Shown here piece after piece: positions 21,011 to 31,166 of a stretch of DNA of 64,000 bases (position 1 is its first letter; the number at the start of each line of letters is the position of its first letter). The translations under genes were made by a program, and so were the position numbers. A model generated the notes under the pieces. The model made no database searches. It worked only from the letters and a program-made list of their open reading frames with translations, and was not told the DNA's origin. Source of the stretch: Trichomonas vaginalis G3 (taxonomy: Eukaryota; Parabasalia; Trichomonadida; Trichomonadidae); assembly GCF_026262505.1 (NCBI RefSeq), contig NC_067203.1, positions 15,822,392 through 15,886,391 on the forward strand, given 5' to 3'.

Positions 21011-23530
21011 ATACTTTATTATCTGAGTAATTTCCTCTTATTTTTACTTGCATATAATGATAAAAGAGGTGTTACTTACTCAGATGATAAGGCAATTCTT
21101 AAATCTGCTCCGAAGGAACTCAGTGGAGAATATACAATTCTCCCTGAGTGTACTACAATTCAAGGCGGAGAAAGAATTGAATTAAGTCCATTCTACTTAT
21201 GCAGAAATACAATTACATCTATTATATTTGGCAAAGGGAGTCTTTTGACATCACTTTGTTATGGATGTTTCCAAGATTCAGCCTTAGTTACAGTAGATAT
21301 GAGCGAATGCACAAAATTATTAAAATTAAGCGATAGAGCATTTTATTATTGTCAAAAGTTACAATCAATAATAATGCCACCTTGCATCACAGCTCTTGGA
21401 AAAGGTTGTTTCGTTCGTACTACATCTCTCAAAAGAATTGATTTTCCTGACTCTCTTGAAACCATACCTGGTTGGGATAGCATTGATTCAAGTGTGTTTC
21501 CTTGGTCCGGAGTTGAAGAGGTTTCAATAGTTAAAAATTCAAATCTAACTAGTATTGGTTCAGATGCGTTTCAATCTGCACATTTAAAATATTTTACAAT
21601 TCCTTCGAAATTGAGGGTGCTAGATGGATCAGTTCTCATAGGTTGTCCAATTATTAGTATTACTGTTGATGAGAGAAACCCATATTTCAAAACAGACGGA
21701 ACTTCTATTTTTTCTGGATCAGATTTCTCAACACTTTTATATGTGAGCTCAGCCTTCGAAGGAACATACAATGTTCCATCATTTATTAAAACAATTGGAT
21801 ATTCTGCTTTGCGAAATACGAAAGCAAATAAAATTGTTTTAACATCAAATGTAACAACACTTAAAAATTGGTGCTTTGCTGGTACTAAAATAACTGAATT
21901 TGTTTTTCCGGATCAAATAACATCAATTGGATCCTGGATATTTGGATATTGTGATAAGTTAGTTTCAGTAACATTAAATGAAAATATGACAAAAATTACT
22001 TCGAATATGTTTTCCTATTGTTCTTCTCTGAAAAGCGTCAACATTTCATCAAATTTGACATCAATAGGTGCTGAAGCTTTCTCTGGATGCGTTTCACTTA
22101 AATCAATAACGCTTCCTAAAACATTGACAGAGCTTGGTGATGGAGCATTCAGCAATACTGGTGAAATTAAAATCACTTCTTTGAGTCCATATTTTTATTC
22201 AGAAAACTTCCTTATGTACAAAGACAATAAAGAAACATTGATTTTATACACAGGCTCAAATACTGACAATGATATTTCGATTATAAGTGACTGCAAAAGT
22301 ATTGGTGCTCTCACATTTAATAACAAAAAGCTTCGAGATGTTACTTTCCAGAGCGAAGATGCTGAAATCAACATCTCTATTGGAAATCAGGCCTTTCAAT
22401 CTTCTACTATTAGATCCATTATTTTCCCACCTGGATTAATATCAATCGGGAAAAATGCATTCGAAGGTTGTGGATCTCTGAAGAATGTTACATTCAAAGG
22501 GAACAAAATAAAATCCATTCCTAACTACTGTTTTAATAACAACCAAAATCTTGAACACATCACACTCCCTTCATCTATTGAGATTATTGGTGAGTATGCT
22601 TTCGCGAACTGCCCACTCATTGGAGATATTGGCATCTCAGGCATGACCAACCTGATTTCTATTGGTGCATATGCATTCTACTATAGTGGTCTAAGTTCAG
22701 CGAATCTTGCAAACAGTGGCTGCACAGTTGACATCAAGTGCTTCATGGGCTCATCAATCAGTGAACTCACAATTAGCTCCTCTATTCCTCAGCAGCTCTG
22801 TCAGTACTGTGTATCTCTTGAAAAACTCACTCTGAAGATTGGAGTTTCAGTGATCGGTCCATATGCATTTGATGGCTGCACATCTCTCCAAGGATTCACA
22901 ATTCCTAGTACTCTTACAAGCATCCAAAGTTTTGCATTCCAGACCTGCACTTCTCTTTCCACTGTCTACATGAGTGGCGAATGCACCCTATCTAGAGTTG
23001 ATGGTGGCTGTTTCTACGAATGCTTCAGTCTCACAGAAATCATATTGCCTCCATCAGATCAAAGATATCGTTTTGAGAACGGCGCACTCACAGACTACGA
23101 TCAAACCAATCTCATTGTCTTCCTTCCTTACAGTGGAGTCAAGAACTTCATTGTTCCTATGACGATGAGAACGATTGGTCAATGTGCTTTCATGGGCAGT
23201 CCATCACTTATCAGAGTTTTCTTCAACGGCAACAATATCCAGACTATTGACTACCAAGCATTCAAAGACTGCAAAAACCTCAATCTCGTCTTCTTCTCAT
23301 CATCCAGCATCAAAACTATCGGCGACCAAGCTTTTGATGGCTGCAGTCTTCTTCGCAAGTGCGGTTCTTTCTCAGCTCCATCAAATGCTCAGAAGATCAT
23401 CATTGAGCAAGGTAAGATTCCTTCGATTGCATTCCAAGATGATTGTGGTTTAATGATTTCATGCAAATATATCCAACATCCCGAAATTTCATCCTCATAT
23501 CTATATCCTTTCATATCTCTATTCATGTAA
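21011..23530 (+). pseudogene. BspA-like leucine-rich-repeat protein, 5' end out of frame
   Basis: The open frame runs 839 codons from 21011. It encodes a short hydrophobic run ending LLFLLAYN, a cap with YSDDKAILKSAP, and then about 30 leucine-rich repeats of the Treponema/BspA (LRR_5) type. The recurring pattern is I-x-x-x-A-F-x-x-C-x-S-L-x-x-(I/V)-x-(I/L)-P, with cysteine at the usual position. In T. vaginalis this is a very large family of proposed surface proteins. No transmembrane helix or cytoplasmic tail follows the repeats. No ATG precedes the signal-like segment in this frame. The nearest ATG (21001) is one base out of phase and stops at 21028, so the gene seems frameshifted at its start, unless translation begins at an internal ATG or this is a sequence error. 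G+C content rises clearly after about 22580. Confidence 0.8.
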
Positions 23531-23613
23531 TAAAAAATGTTTGTAATATCTTTTCAAAATAAATAAATAAATAAAAAGAGATCATTTTTACTTAAAAATG
23601 AGCATTATAATAA

Positions 23614-26406
23614 TTATATTCTGTGAGAATCACGGACAAGCTGCATTACGTGATTGTTGAGCTTATCGTTTGCGATAAGATCTTCGAGCTTGTATGGGTA
23701 GCGATAACGCCACTTGTGATTTGGATCAGCAGGTATGTTGATTCTTTCAGCGTCAGCTGACTGGAGTCTCAACTCTGGGAATATTGAAGTGATATCCTGG
23801 AGGAGGAATATTGCCCACATTGAGTTAGACCAGATGTTCTGCTTGAGTATATCTTCCTGAACTTCGCAAGATAGTGTCTCTGGGCATGCATCATGCCTGA
23901 GGAGGACGTTGTACCAGAAGTTCTCTCTTGTTGCCTTTGTCTCCTCCCACCATCCGCGGAGTGAAGATGTATCGTGTGTTGATGGGCAAGCAACGGACAG
24001 ATATCCGAACTTGTGGAAGTCATCGAAATCTTCCTCTGGTATCTTAGACATTCTCTGGACGTGGAGTGAGAGAATTGCAGATTCATCGATAGCTCTTATG
24101 ATTCCAGCTGTGATCTGTCCGAGATCTTCGCCGCAGATGAGCATCTTTGTAGCATTCTTGAGGACGTTGAGCTTTGGCTGAGCCTTCTGGACCCAGAGAT
24201 CTGTCATCCTCTCGTAGAAGAACTTATGAGCTTCTTCCTTGACACGCTGCTTGAGGCCTTCGTCGAGTTCGTTCCATGATGATGAGACATAGACAACAGG
24301 ACCTTCTTTCGTTGGTTCGACGTGATCCTTGAGGACTTCTGTTCTCATGTGGAAGAATCCTTTCCTCTCTGGGTCTTCAATGAGGATGACATTTCCGATG
24401 AGCTGGAAGAGGCAGCATCTATAGTGTTCACGCTTCTCTTCAGAGAGTGTCTTGTCATTGTCGAGAGCTTGGGCAACATTCTTCTCGTTATCGAACTCTG
24501 GCTTGAATTCGTAGTAGTCATCTTTTGCATCCCAACCTTTGTTGTTGAAATACTTGTGAGAAACGAATTCTGCATCTTCGTGGAATTTCTCACAGAGGAT
24601 GTGCCATCTGACGTATGGCTTTGTGAGTCTTTCGATATCCCAGAAGCCCATTCCGTTGAGTTCATCGCGCGAGAATGGGACTGATGGGAAGAAGTGTCCG
24701 AGGAGACCTCTTACGCATGTTTCGCGTGGGACCTCCCAAATTCTGAAGAATCCGAGGATGTGGTCAACTCTGAGCTGATGGTAGAGTTCTGCCATTCTTG
24801 TGAGCCTTGAGCGCCACCATGAGAATCCATCTTTCTCCATCGCTTCCCAGTCGTATGTTGGGAATCCCCAGTTCTGTCCATCAGATGAGAAGTCATCAGG
24901 AGGAGCACCAGCGCACATGTGGAGTCTGAAGAGCTGTGGAAATGCCCAGCACTCGACTGAATTGATGTTGACACCGATTGGGAGGTCACCCTTGAGTGCA
25001 ACATGGTTCTTTGTTGCATAGTCGTATGACTCTTTGAACTGCTTGTCTGCGACGTACTGAATCCAGTAGATTTCGAGCAAATCATTCTTTTTCTGCTCGC
25101 AGACTTGTTCGAGCTCGGCTGGTGTGATTGTTGAATACTTTGGCCACTTGCGGAACTCTGTTGTCTTGTACTCATCTCTGAGGAGGCAGAAGAGGGCGTA
25201 TGGTTTGAGCCATGATCCATTCTTCTTGAGGAACTGTTCAAGGCCATCTTTGACGAAATTATCCTTCTCAAGCTTGAAAATTTCCTTGAGATACTTCATC
25301 TTGAATGCGAATACTTCTGGATACTCAACTTGCTCGAACTTCTCGAATCTCTCTTTGGCTTCGACAATTTCCTTCTTCATTGCTGCTGGGATCTTGTCTG
25401 TGATAGCGAGTAGGTCGATGTAAACAGGATGAAGAGCGAAGCAAGATACCTGGCGGTATGGGTAAGAGTCACACCATTCTCCTTTCTCTGTTGTATCATT
25501 GATTGGAAGTAACTGTATGAGAGAAGCACCCATCTTGTTGCAAGCATCGACACATTTCTTGAGGTCTGTGTAAGATCCTATGCCCTGAGAATCGTTTGTT
25601 CTAAGAGAGAAGAGAGGAACGTATATTCCCATTCCCTTAAACAAGTCTTTGTTTGGACTGACGAACCAGTCTTGGATATAGTTGATAACCTTTCCGTCTG
25701 ACAAAACTGGGACTGGGCAAACTCTGTTCTCACACTCTTCCCAGATGAATGTGCTATTATCTTTGTTCTCAATGACGTACTTATACTCGAATGGGAATGA
25801 AGATTTTGCAAAAACTTTGTTTCCTGCCCAAGCAGGGAAGCATCCATCTGCAAGAACTAATGAATTCTTTGGATCCCAGTTTCCGAGCTCTGGAACGTTT
25901 CCGACGATTCTGAGAACCTGATTTGGTCTTACATATGGGCAGTTTGTCGCGAAATATGTTTGTATTGCGTCTCCTGTCTGCTTGACAGTGATTGGTTCGC
26001 TCTTGACTGGACTTTCTCTTGAGTTGATTGCACCGACAAATGTTGCGCGGCTGAATGCGTCAAGGACGTTGTCTCTCCAGTGGAAGTGGTCTTCGATGTT
26101 GATGATGCAGTTTTCGTTGATCTCTCCTAAGACAAGCTTGTGGTTCTGCTCTGGTTCCCACTGTTTGTTGTCGCCATTAGAAATGATATATTTGTACTCG
26201 ACGATTCTTGGATCTTTCGACTTTTGTAGTTCAACATCGACTGTCCAGTAGTCTAAGTTCTGCTCGAAGTGCATCTTTATCGACTTTTCTGAGTCCCAGT
26301 TTCCTAATTCAGGGATGTTGCCTGAAACGAAGACTTCTTGACCGAATGTTGTAGACACTCTGACGTGGAAGTGTACAATTACTCCATTTGATGAGATAAA
26401 GTTCAT
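23614..26406 (-). CDS. 4-alpha-glucanotransferase with two CBM20 domains (GH77, DPE2 type)
   Basis: The 930-residue enzyme moves alpha-1,4-glucan segments between chains and in this architecture also handles maltose and glycogen in the cytosol. Two starch-binding CBM20 modules come first (about 1-105 and 140-250), each with the G-N-(I/V)-P-E-L-G-N-W-D signature. The GH77 barrel follows. Its three catalytic carboxylates are visible: Asp548 in RVDHILGFFR (nucleophile), Glu760 in ICGEDLG (acid/base) and Asp812 in CPSTHDTSSLRGWW (stabiliser). Length and domain order match plant and amoebozoan DPE2. A role in glycogen turnover is inference. The gene is G+C-rich for the window with biased codons, suggesting high expression. 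It converges on the BspA-like gene with an 83-base gap. An Inr TCATT is 26 bases before the ATG. Confidence 0.93.
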   Translation of the reverse strand: MNFISSNGVIVHFHVRVSTTFGQEVFVSGNIPELGNWDSEKSIKMHFEQNLDYWTVDVELQKSKDPRIVEYKYIISNGDNKQWEPEQNHKLVLGEINENCIINIEDHFHWRDNVLDAFSRATFVGAINSRESPVKSEPITVKQTGDAIQTYFATNCPYVRPNQVLRIVGNVPELGNWDPKNSLVLADGCFPAWAGNKVFAKSSFPFEYKYVIENKDNSTFIWEECENRVCPVPVLSDGKVINYIQDWFVSPNKDLFKGMGIYVPLFSLRTNDSQGIGSYTDLKKCVDACNKMGASLIQLLPINDTTEKGEWCDSYPYRQVSCFALHPVYIDLLAITDKIPAAMKKEIVEAKERFEKFEQVEYPEVFAFKMKYLKEIFKLEKDNFVKDGLEQFLKKNGSWLKPYALFCLLRDEYKTTEFRKWPKYSTITPAELEQVCEQKKNDLLEIYWIQYVADKQFKESYDYATKNHVALKGDLPIGVNINSVECWAFPQLFRLHMCAGAPPDDFSSDGQNWGFPTYDWEAMEKDGFSWWRSRLTRMAELYHQLRVDHILGFFRIWEVPRETCVRGLLGHFFPSVPFSRDELNGMGFWDIERLTKPYVRWHILCEKFHEDAEFVSHKYFNNKGWDAKDDYYEFKPEFDNEKNVAQALDNDKTLSEEKREHYRCCLFQLIGNVILIEDPERKGFFHMRTEVLKDHVEPTKEGPVVYVSSSWNELDEGLKQRVKEEAHKFFYERMTDLWVQKAQPKLNVLKNATKMLICGEDLGQITAGIIRAIDESAILSLHVQRMSKIPEEDFDDFHKFGYLSVACPSTHDTSSLRGWWEETKATRENFWYNVLLRHDACPETLSCEVQEDILKQNIWSNSMWAIFLLQDITSIFPELRLQSADAERINIPADPNHKWRYRYPYKLEDLIANDKLNNHVMQLVRDSHRI

Positions 26407-26429
26407 GTATTTGTCTTTCTTTGATGAAA

Positions 26430-26434
26430 AATGA
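26430..26434 (-). promoter_or_regulatory. Inr of the glucanotransferase gene
   Basis: TCATT on the minus strand, followed by TTTCATC. The presumed +1 A at 26432 is 26 bases before the start codon. Confidence 0.5.
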
Positions 26435-26905
26435 AGTTAATTTTTTTTTAATAATCCTTTCAATATTTATATCAACAGAATCAAAATTGTGAGAAGTGGA
26501 GAAATCGATAAAAGCTTCTTCTCATAATCATACATACTGCTTTATCACAACACTGTCTTTTTATTATATTGAGAACCTTCAGGCTTCTTATGAACTCAAA
26601 TCTTTTTCTGTGAAAATGACCCGAACGCCCAAAACTCGATGATATATATCTACATATGAATGTAATGCATTTCTCTCTCTTCCGTCATTTTCCTACCGAA
26701 TTTTCAATATAGGGTGTCCAAAGGTGCGTTTAGCACAGCGCTCTATATGAGACTATTAAAGGAGATATATGCTGATTATAAATATATAATAAAAAATATG
26801 AATATATGTATATGATGAGTATGTTGTATTTTGGCGCCATGCCGGGATATAAAATGAATTTTGAGACAAGAGGCGGTTTCGCGGGAAATTTTGGCGGGAT
26901 TTTTT

Positions 26906-26910
26906 TCATT
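26906..26910 (+). promoter_or_regulatory. Inr carried inside the mariner
   Basis: TCATT within a T-rich run, with the presumed +1 A nine bases before the transposase ATG at 26917. The element appears to bring its own host-type initiator. This also argues against the in-frame ATGs further upstream. Confidence 0.5.
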
Positions 26911-26916
26911 TTTTTA

Positions 26917-27864
26917 ATGAATCATAAAGAAAACATCCTCGCTCTTGCAAAAAAATGCAAAGACTGTAAAAAAATCTACGAGACATTGGTAAAATGCTTC
27001 GGTATGGATGCTCCTAGCTATTCCACTGTAACGTATCATGTTAGGATGTATCACTTCATGAACAAAAAGGCGCCCATCATAAAAATTGACAAAAAATCGC
27101 CGGATCAAAGAAAAATCAAAGCAATTCTTCAAGCGCTAGATGAAGACCCAAGAGCATCACTCAGAAGGATAGAGGAGATGACAAAGATACCACGTACAAC
27201 AGTCAGTTATTATCTGCACAATTATTTGAACTACAAACTAGCGTATACACGTTGGGTTCCGCACAACCTTAATTCAGTTCAAAAAAAATCTAGAGTCCAA
27301 TCTTCGAAAGAGCTCCTCTCTATATTGGGTGCGTATCAATCCAAGAAGTTTCGCTTTTTAGTAACAGGGGACGAGTCTTGGTTTCAATATGCAACAGAAG
27401 CCAAAATCATGTGGATCCCGAAGGATGAAAATCCGCAAACATTCCCGAAGAAAAAAATTGACACACCAATGATGATGTTGTCGGTTTTTTGGGGCGTGAA
27501 TGGCATCATCGCAATTGATATTCTTCAAAAACCTAATACGATGAATGCTCAGTATCTAATTGACAATGTTCTTACTCAAATTATCAATTCTGATGAGTTT
27601 GAGAAATCCAAACAACAAAAAACAAAGTTTGCAATTCATTTTGATAATTCAAGAGTTCACAAAAGTCATAAGGTAATGAATTACTTGGTGGAAAACAATG
27701 TCAAAGTTGTTCCAAACCCAATTTATTCACCTGATATTGCACCCTCTGACTTTTATTTATTCGGCGCGCTAAAAAAGAGAGCTGAAGGACGCGAATTCGC
27801 GAGTCCAGATGATCTTGAAAATTTTGTAAGAGAGCAATTGAGCAATTTTCTCATGATGATTTAA
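26917..27864 (+). CDS. mariner transposase, C-terminally frameshifted
   Basis: The enzyme cuts and pastes the element at TA sites. From the ATG at 26917 the frame gives 315 residues. A helix-turn-helix DNA-binding half (about 1-110, including the PRTTVSYYLH-like recognition segment) is followed by the catalytic domain with Asp152 (VTGDESWF), Asp243 (IHFDNSR) and Asp278 (YSPDIAPSD). Exactly 34 residues lie between the last two, hence D,D34D. The frame ends early at 27864. In the next frame the DNA continues as a typical mariner end (residues like DLKRVFEAWIDRCERVIES) to about 27930, so one base seems to have been lost in the short T run near 27846. About 24 residues are replaced; activity of this copy is doubtful. 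Confidence 0.9.
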   Translation: MNHKENILALAKKCKDCKKIYETLVKCFGMDAPSYSTVTYHVRMYHFMNKKAPIIKIDKKSPDQRKIKAILQALDEDPRASLRRIEEMTKIPRTTVSYYLHNYLNYKLAYTRWVPHNLNSVQKKSRVQSSKELLSILGAYQSKKFRFLVTGDESWFQYATEAKIMWIPKDENPQTFPKKKIDTPMMMLSVFWGVNGIIAIDILQKPNTMNAQYLIDNVLTQIINSDEFEKSKQQKTKFAIHFDNSRVHKSHKVMNYLVENNVKVVPNPIYSPDIAPSDFYLFGALKKRAEGREFASPDDLENFVREQLSNFLMMI

Positions 27865-28012
27865 AGCGTGTCTTTGAAGCCTGGATCGATCGCTGCGAAC
27901 GCGTGATTGAATCCAATGGTGATTATATTTAAATAAACTTTATATATATGTAACTTGTTTATTTCTATTCGCAGTATTCAGGTTTGTGCTAAACACACCT
28001 TTGGACACCCTA

Positions 28013-28497
28013 TATTTTCAATGTCTTTCAATTTTTATTTTACATTTTTACATTTTCGTGTCAAAAAAATGCGGACGCGCAGAAACTAGAAATATGCAAA
28101 GCATTACTAATTTAAATACATTATCACTACTTTTCTCCAATAAACATAAAATTCTTCGAAATTCTTGATCGCAGTAAAGTTGAACACGGTCAATGAACAA
28201 ATACATATTTACATGCACTCACAAGCAAACTTCTCAATATTATAAATATGACTTGAGCTATATAAATTGATAGAATGAATATGAAAATTTCAGATGTCGG
28301 AAAAAATTAATTAAAAAAGAGGCAAAGTTCAATTAATATCTTCATATGCAATTTTCTCGGTGTGATCGCACTAGAGTAATGTAAACATCTGAGTTAAGGC
28401 AATGTATTTGTGATTTTCAATTATATCATGCCTAATAATTCAGTTTTTCATAGACAAATATTGAGATAAATTAGGGTTAAATTCAAATTCATTCGTG
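28013..28497. other. intergenic between mariner and palindrome
   Basis: AT-rich sequence with no gene recognised. It lies outside the inverted repeat that starts at about 28498. Confidence 0.5.
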
Positions 28498-28604
28498 TTC
28501 AAAAATATCTCAAATTATCATATTGATTCAAGGTATTGATCTTAATAAATGAAAAATGAGAATATTATCAAAAGAAAGAGTTTATTTTAACAGAAATGTC
28601 GAAC

Positions 28605-28838
28605 TTAGAATCCACCACGAAGATGGAGAACGAGATGGAGTGTTGCGTCCTTCTGGATAGAGTAATCCTCGAGTCTGTTCCCGTCTTCAAGTTGCTTGCC
28701 AGCGAAGATCAAACGCTGCTGATCATGAGGAATACCTTCTCTGTCTTGGATCTTGGCCTTGACGTCTTCGATCTTGTCTGCTGATTCGACGTCGAGTGTG
28801 ATGTGCTTGCCTGTGAGTGTCTTTACGAAGAGCTGCAT
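28605..28838 (-). CDS. divergent ubiquitin / ubiquitin-like protein, copy 1
   Basis: The 77-residue protein is a single ubiquitin fold with a C-terminal RGG plus one extra Phe that a deubiquitinase would have to remove to expose the conjugating glycine. It differs from canonical ubiquitin at about 16 of 76 positions, including T12H, P19S, K33R, P38H, R54N and R72H. Lys 6, 11, 27, 29, 48 and 63 and the Leu8-Ile44-Val70 patch are kept. R72 is the residue by which the ubiquitin E1 tells ubiquitin from NEDD8, so this may be a specialised modifier. The nucleotide sequence is identical to the inverted copy at 29124. Two Inr-like TCATT sites lie 10 and 15 bases upstream. Confidence 0.85.
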   Translation of the reverse strand: MQLFVKTLTGKHITLDVESADKIEDVKAKIQDREGIPHDQQRLIFAGKQLEDGNRLEDYSIQKDATLHLVLHLRGGF

Positions 28839-29124
28839 AAAGAAAAATGAAATGAGCTTTTAAGTAGGCAAAGTATTTTCCAAATTTTCCGCATTTTCTT
28901 GATTTTAGAAAAATTTAGAGAGAAAAAAATCATTTCCTTTTAAAAATTATTTAGAATCATACTGTTAGTTTATATCCTAAATATTGAGAAGTAAAAATTT
29001 TTGATCAATTTTTTAGTTTTGAAAAGTGACTTTTTTTTCTCACTAAATTTTTTCTAAAATCAAGAAAATGCGGAAAATTTGGAAAATACTTTGCCTACTT
29101 AAAAGCTCATTTCATTTTTCTTTA
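28838..29124. promoter_or_regulatory. shared divergent promoter of the ubiquitin-like pair
   Basis: This 285-bp region between two start codons is symmetrical for about 90 bases on each side. Each side has CTCATTTCATTTTTCTTT just before the ATG, giving TCATT initiators with +1 A at 29109 and 29114 (plus strand) and at 28853 and 28848 (minus strand). The middle 105 bases are unique and AT-rich. Confidence 0.6.
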
Positions 29125-29357
29125 TGCAGCTCTTCGTAAAGACACTCACAGGCAAGCACATCACACTCGACGTCGAATCAGCAGACAAGATCGAAGACGT
29201 CAAGGCCAAGATCCAAGACAGAGAAGGTATTCCTCATGATCAGCAGCGTTTGATCTTCGCTGGCAAGCAACTTGAAGACGGGAACAGACTCGAGGATTAC
29301 TCTATCCAGAAGGACGCAACACTCCATCTCGTTCTCCATCTTCGTGGTGGATTCTAA
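29124..29357 (+). CDS. divergent ubiquitin / ubiquitin-like protein, copy 2
   Basis: This encodes exactly the same 77 residues as the minus-strand copy at 28605-28838: an ubiquitin fold, His at position 72, RGG and a final Phe. Codon choice is G+C-rich and biased, as in strongly expressed trichomonad genes. It is a monomer gene, not a polyubiquitin array or a ribosomal-protein fusion. The perfect identity means the two copies cannot be told apart by transcript, and points to a very recent duplication or ongoing gene conversion. The stop is TAA. Confidence 0.85.
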   Translation: MQLFVKTLTGKHITLDVESADKIEDVKAKIQDREGIPHDQQRLIFAGKQLEDGNRLEDYSIQKDATLHLVLHLRGGF

Positions 29358-29464
29358 GTTCGACATTTCTGTTAAAATAAACTCTTTCTTTTGATAATAT
29401 TCTCATTTTTCATTTATTAAGATCAATACCTTGAATCAATATGATAATTTGAGATATTTTTGAA

Positions 29465-29817
29465 TTTGAATGAGTATGAATAGAATGATAAACGTGTTCA
29501 CTAAACATTAGATTGAACTATAAGTACATTGTGACAGAATGATTTATTCCAATTACATTCGAATATGGATATCTCCGATAATTTTTTAATTTGAATTAAA
29601 TATTTTCTATTAAAGCAAAATTTAATATCAAACTCATTTAGCTTATATTTCAACATTGATAAAAAAAAGGATTAATAGTCATAATTTATCAATTTACTAT
29701 GATTTCTCATTCTATTTCAGCAGCGAACGTCATGGTTAGTCCTATGTTAAATAATATATTACAGAGAAGAAAAAAAAAATTCATATTATCGAATCTATAT
29801 TTACAAACAAGAAAAAT
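29465..29817. other. intergenic stretch
   Basis: AT-rich sequence with nothing recognised. Confidence 0.45.
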
Positions 29818-30234
29818 CTAGGATGATTTCAATGCCTTTTTGGCCTTTTGACGACTTCTCTTTTTGAGCTTTTTAAGATATTGAGGGTATTCGTTATATC
29901 TTTGCCAAAAGAGACTAATTTGTGGTGTATCTAAGCTGCCGGTATTACGGTTTGTCGATTGTTCTGGTGGGGAGTCTTGGATGTAAAGAAATGAGCCATC
30001 CGAATCTAAAGATTCAGCGACCTCTGTAAATGAAAACGAACCCTTATGGAAATCAAGTGATTCATATGAAGATTCTTGAAAGCTTGGTGTGAAAGATTCC
30101 ATGTATGCACCGAAATGGGATGTCGGTAAAGCTGATATACCAGTTGCATCAGGAAGGTCAATAGATTGAGGAACACCTGTGCTTTCTTTGTATAGTTCGA
30201 AGTCTGTGTAGAAACGCATACCCAAATCAGTCAT
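29818..30234 (-). CDS. hypothetical small protein with basic C-terminus
   Basis: This 138-residue open frame has normal codon use for the window and mixed composition, so it is probably a real gene. The first 100 residues are acidic, Ser/Phe/Asp-rich and likely disordered. The end is a basic cluster (KKLKKRSRQKAKK) that resembles a nuclear localisation or nucleic-acid-binding tail. I do not recognise a family. No Inr is seen within 50 bases of the ATG, which lowers confidence. Confidence 0.45.
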   Translation of the reverse strand: MTDLGMRFYTDFELYKESTGVPQSIDLPDATGISALPTSHFGAYMESFTPSFQESSYESLDFHKGSFSFTEVAESLDSDGSFLYIQDSPPEQSTNRNTGSLDTPQISLFWQRYNEYPQYLKKLKKRSRQKAKKALKSS

Positions 30235-31166
30235 TCAGAATATTTTTGCATAGATTTCATCGTTTTCAGTAAATTTATTAAAATGAATATTTATTAAATA
30301 GTATAACATTTTCACGCAATTTAATTTTCTGTCAAATAAACATTTCTGAACTATTCAAAATGCGACCTTTCGTTCATTTAAAATCAAATTTATAACATAA
30401 TACATGGTACTAGAATATAATCATTTGAGGAATTGAAATCAATTAGAAAATTGAGAACTATGATTGTTCAGATTTTGAAAGGAAAATTCATATAAGTGAT
30501 TGTCCCTTAAGTCAAAATCGTATAAGCTTATAAATTATATAATTGCTAAAATTCCTTTGAATTAACAAATCAATTTCATAATATGATCGAGCATCCGGAA
30601 AAAACCATCTACAGAGGTTATTCTCATAATTAGGTTTAAATTATTTATGTCGTAATTATCCCGATAGAATTTCTGAATTCTGCCGGTTTATTAATTCATA
30701 GTTTTGAGGTTAATCGAATAAATAACTCCATCTGATCGTAGGTCTGATGTTTTTGCCTTCAAAATAGAAATCATTCATTAAATTTTTTTTTGTTGAATTG
30801 GCATGATATTGATTTTATCAATTAAAGATACATTTCCCAAGTTAACTTTAACTGTACAGATGTTTGGAAGTTTCAATATTAAAATTCTATAGTTGGCTAT
30901 ATCTTTTCATTCAATATTTAGCTCATTTTATTTCGCTATTCATATAAAATGCAAGGCTCATGATTGCTTATTCATAGTATATCTCCTCTTTAAAATCAAA
31001 CTGATGATTCGAAGAGCAATTGAAAATCATTTGAAATCAAATCAAGTTTTGCAGATTTATACTATGATAAAATGATTGATATAGATATTTGATGCTCATA
31101 ATAAAGTATGGTTAGAGATAACAACAATAAAATTTTCATAAGATATTATCAAAATAGATAACTCAT
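30235..31166. other. intergenic AT-rich stretch
   Basis: No gene, RNA or repeat was recognised. One 60-codon open frame at 30893 has no motif. Confidence 0.45.

Larger units (their letters stand above)
26710..28012 (+). mobile_element. mariner DNA transposon (Tvmar1-like)
   Basis: A complete 1,303-bp element by its ends. The terminal inverted repeats begin TAGGGTGTCCAAAGGTG and match for about 29 bases with one internal difference. The flanking TA at 26708-26709 and 28013-28014 is the expected target duplication. It contains one transposase gene. Length, ends and D,D34D enzyme agree with Tvmar1, the mariner known in several hundred copies in T. vaginalis. It sits between the glucanotransferase and the ubiquitin-like pair, in noncoding DNA. 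The near-identical ends suggest recent insertion, but the transposase frame is broken near its end. Confidence 0.93.
28498..29464. repeat. large palindrome with two ubiquitin-like genes
   Basis: Two inverted arms of about 431 bp (about 28498-28928 and 29034-29464) surround a unique spacer of about 105 bp. The symmetry point is at 28981. The arms are identical through both coding regions, the promoters and about 107 bases of 3' flank. Only small differences appear at the inner end, near the A runs at 28918-28928. Beyond the outer edge weak similarity persists for about 20 bases and then fades. Confidence 0.92.

Noticed and set aside
24345-25271. Ser/Arg-rich open frames overlapping the glucanotransferase gene
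   Set aside because: They arise from the biased codons of the real enzyme read in another frame.
28596-29366. Antisense 62-codon frames opposite the ubiquitin-like genes
   Set aside because: They are mirror shadows of the ubiquitin-like coding regions and identical only because the locus is a palindrome.
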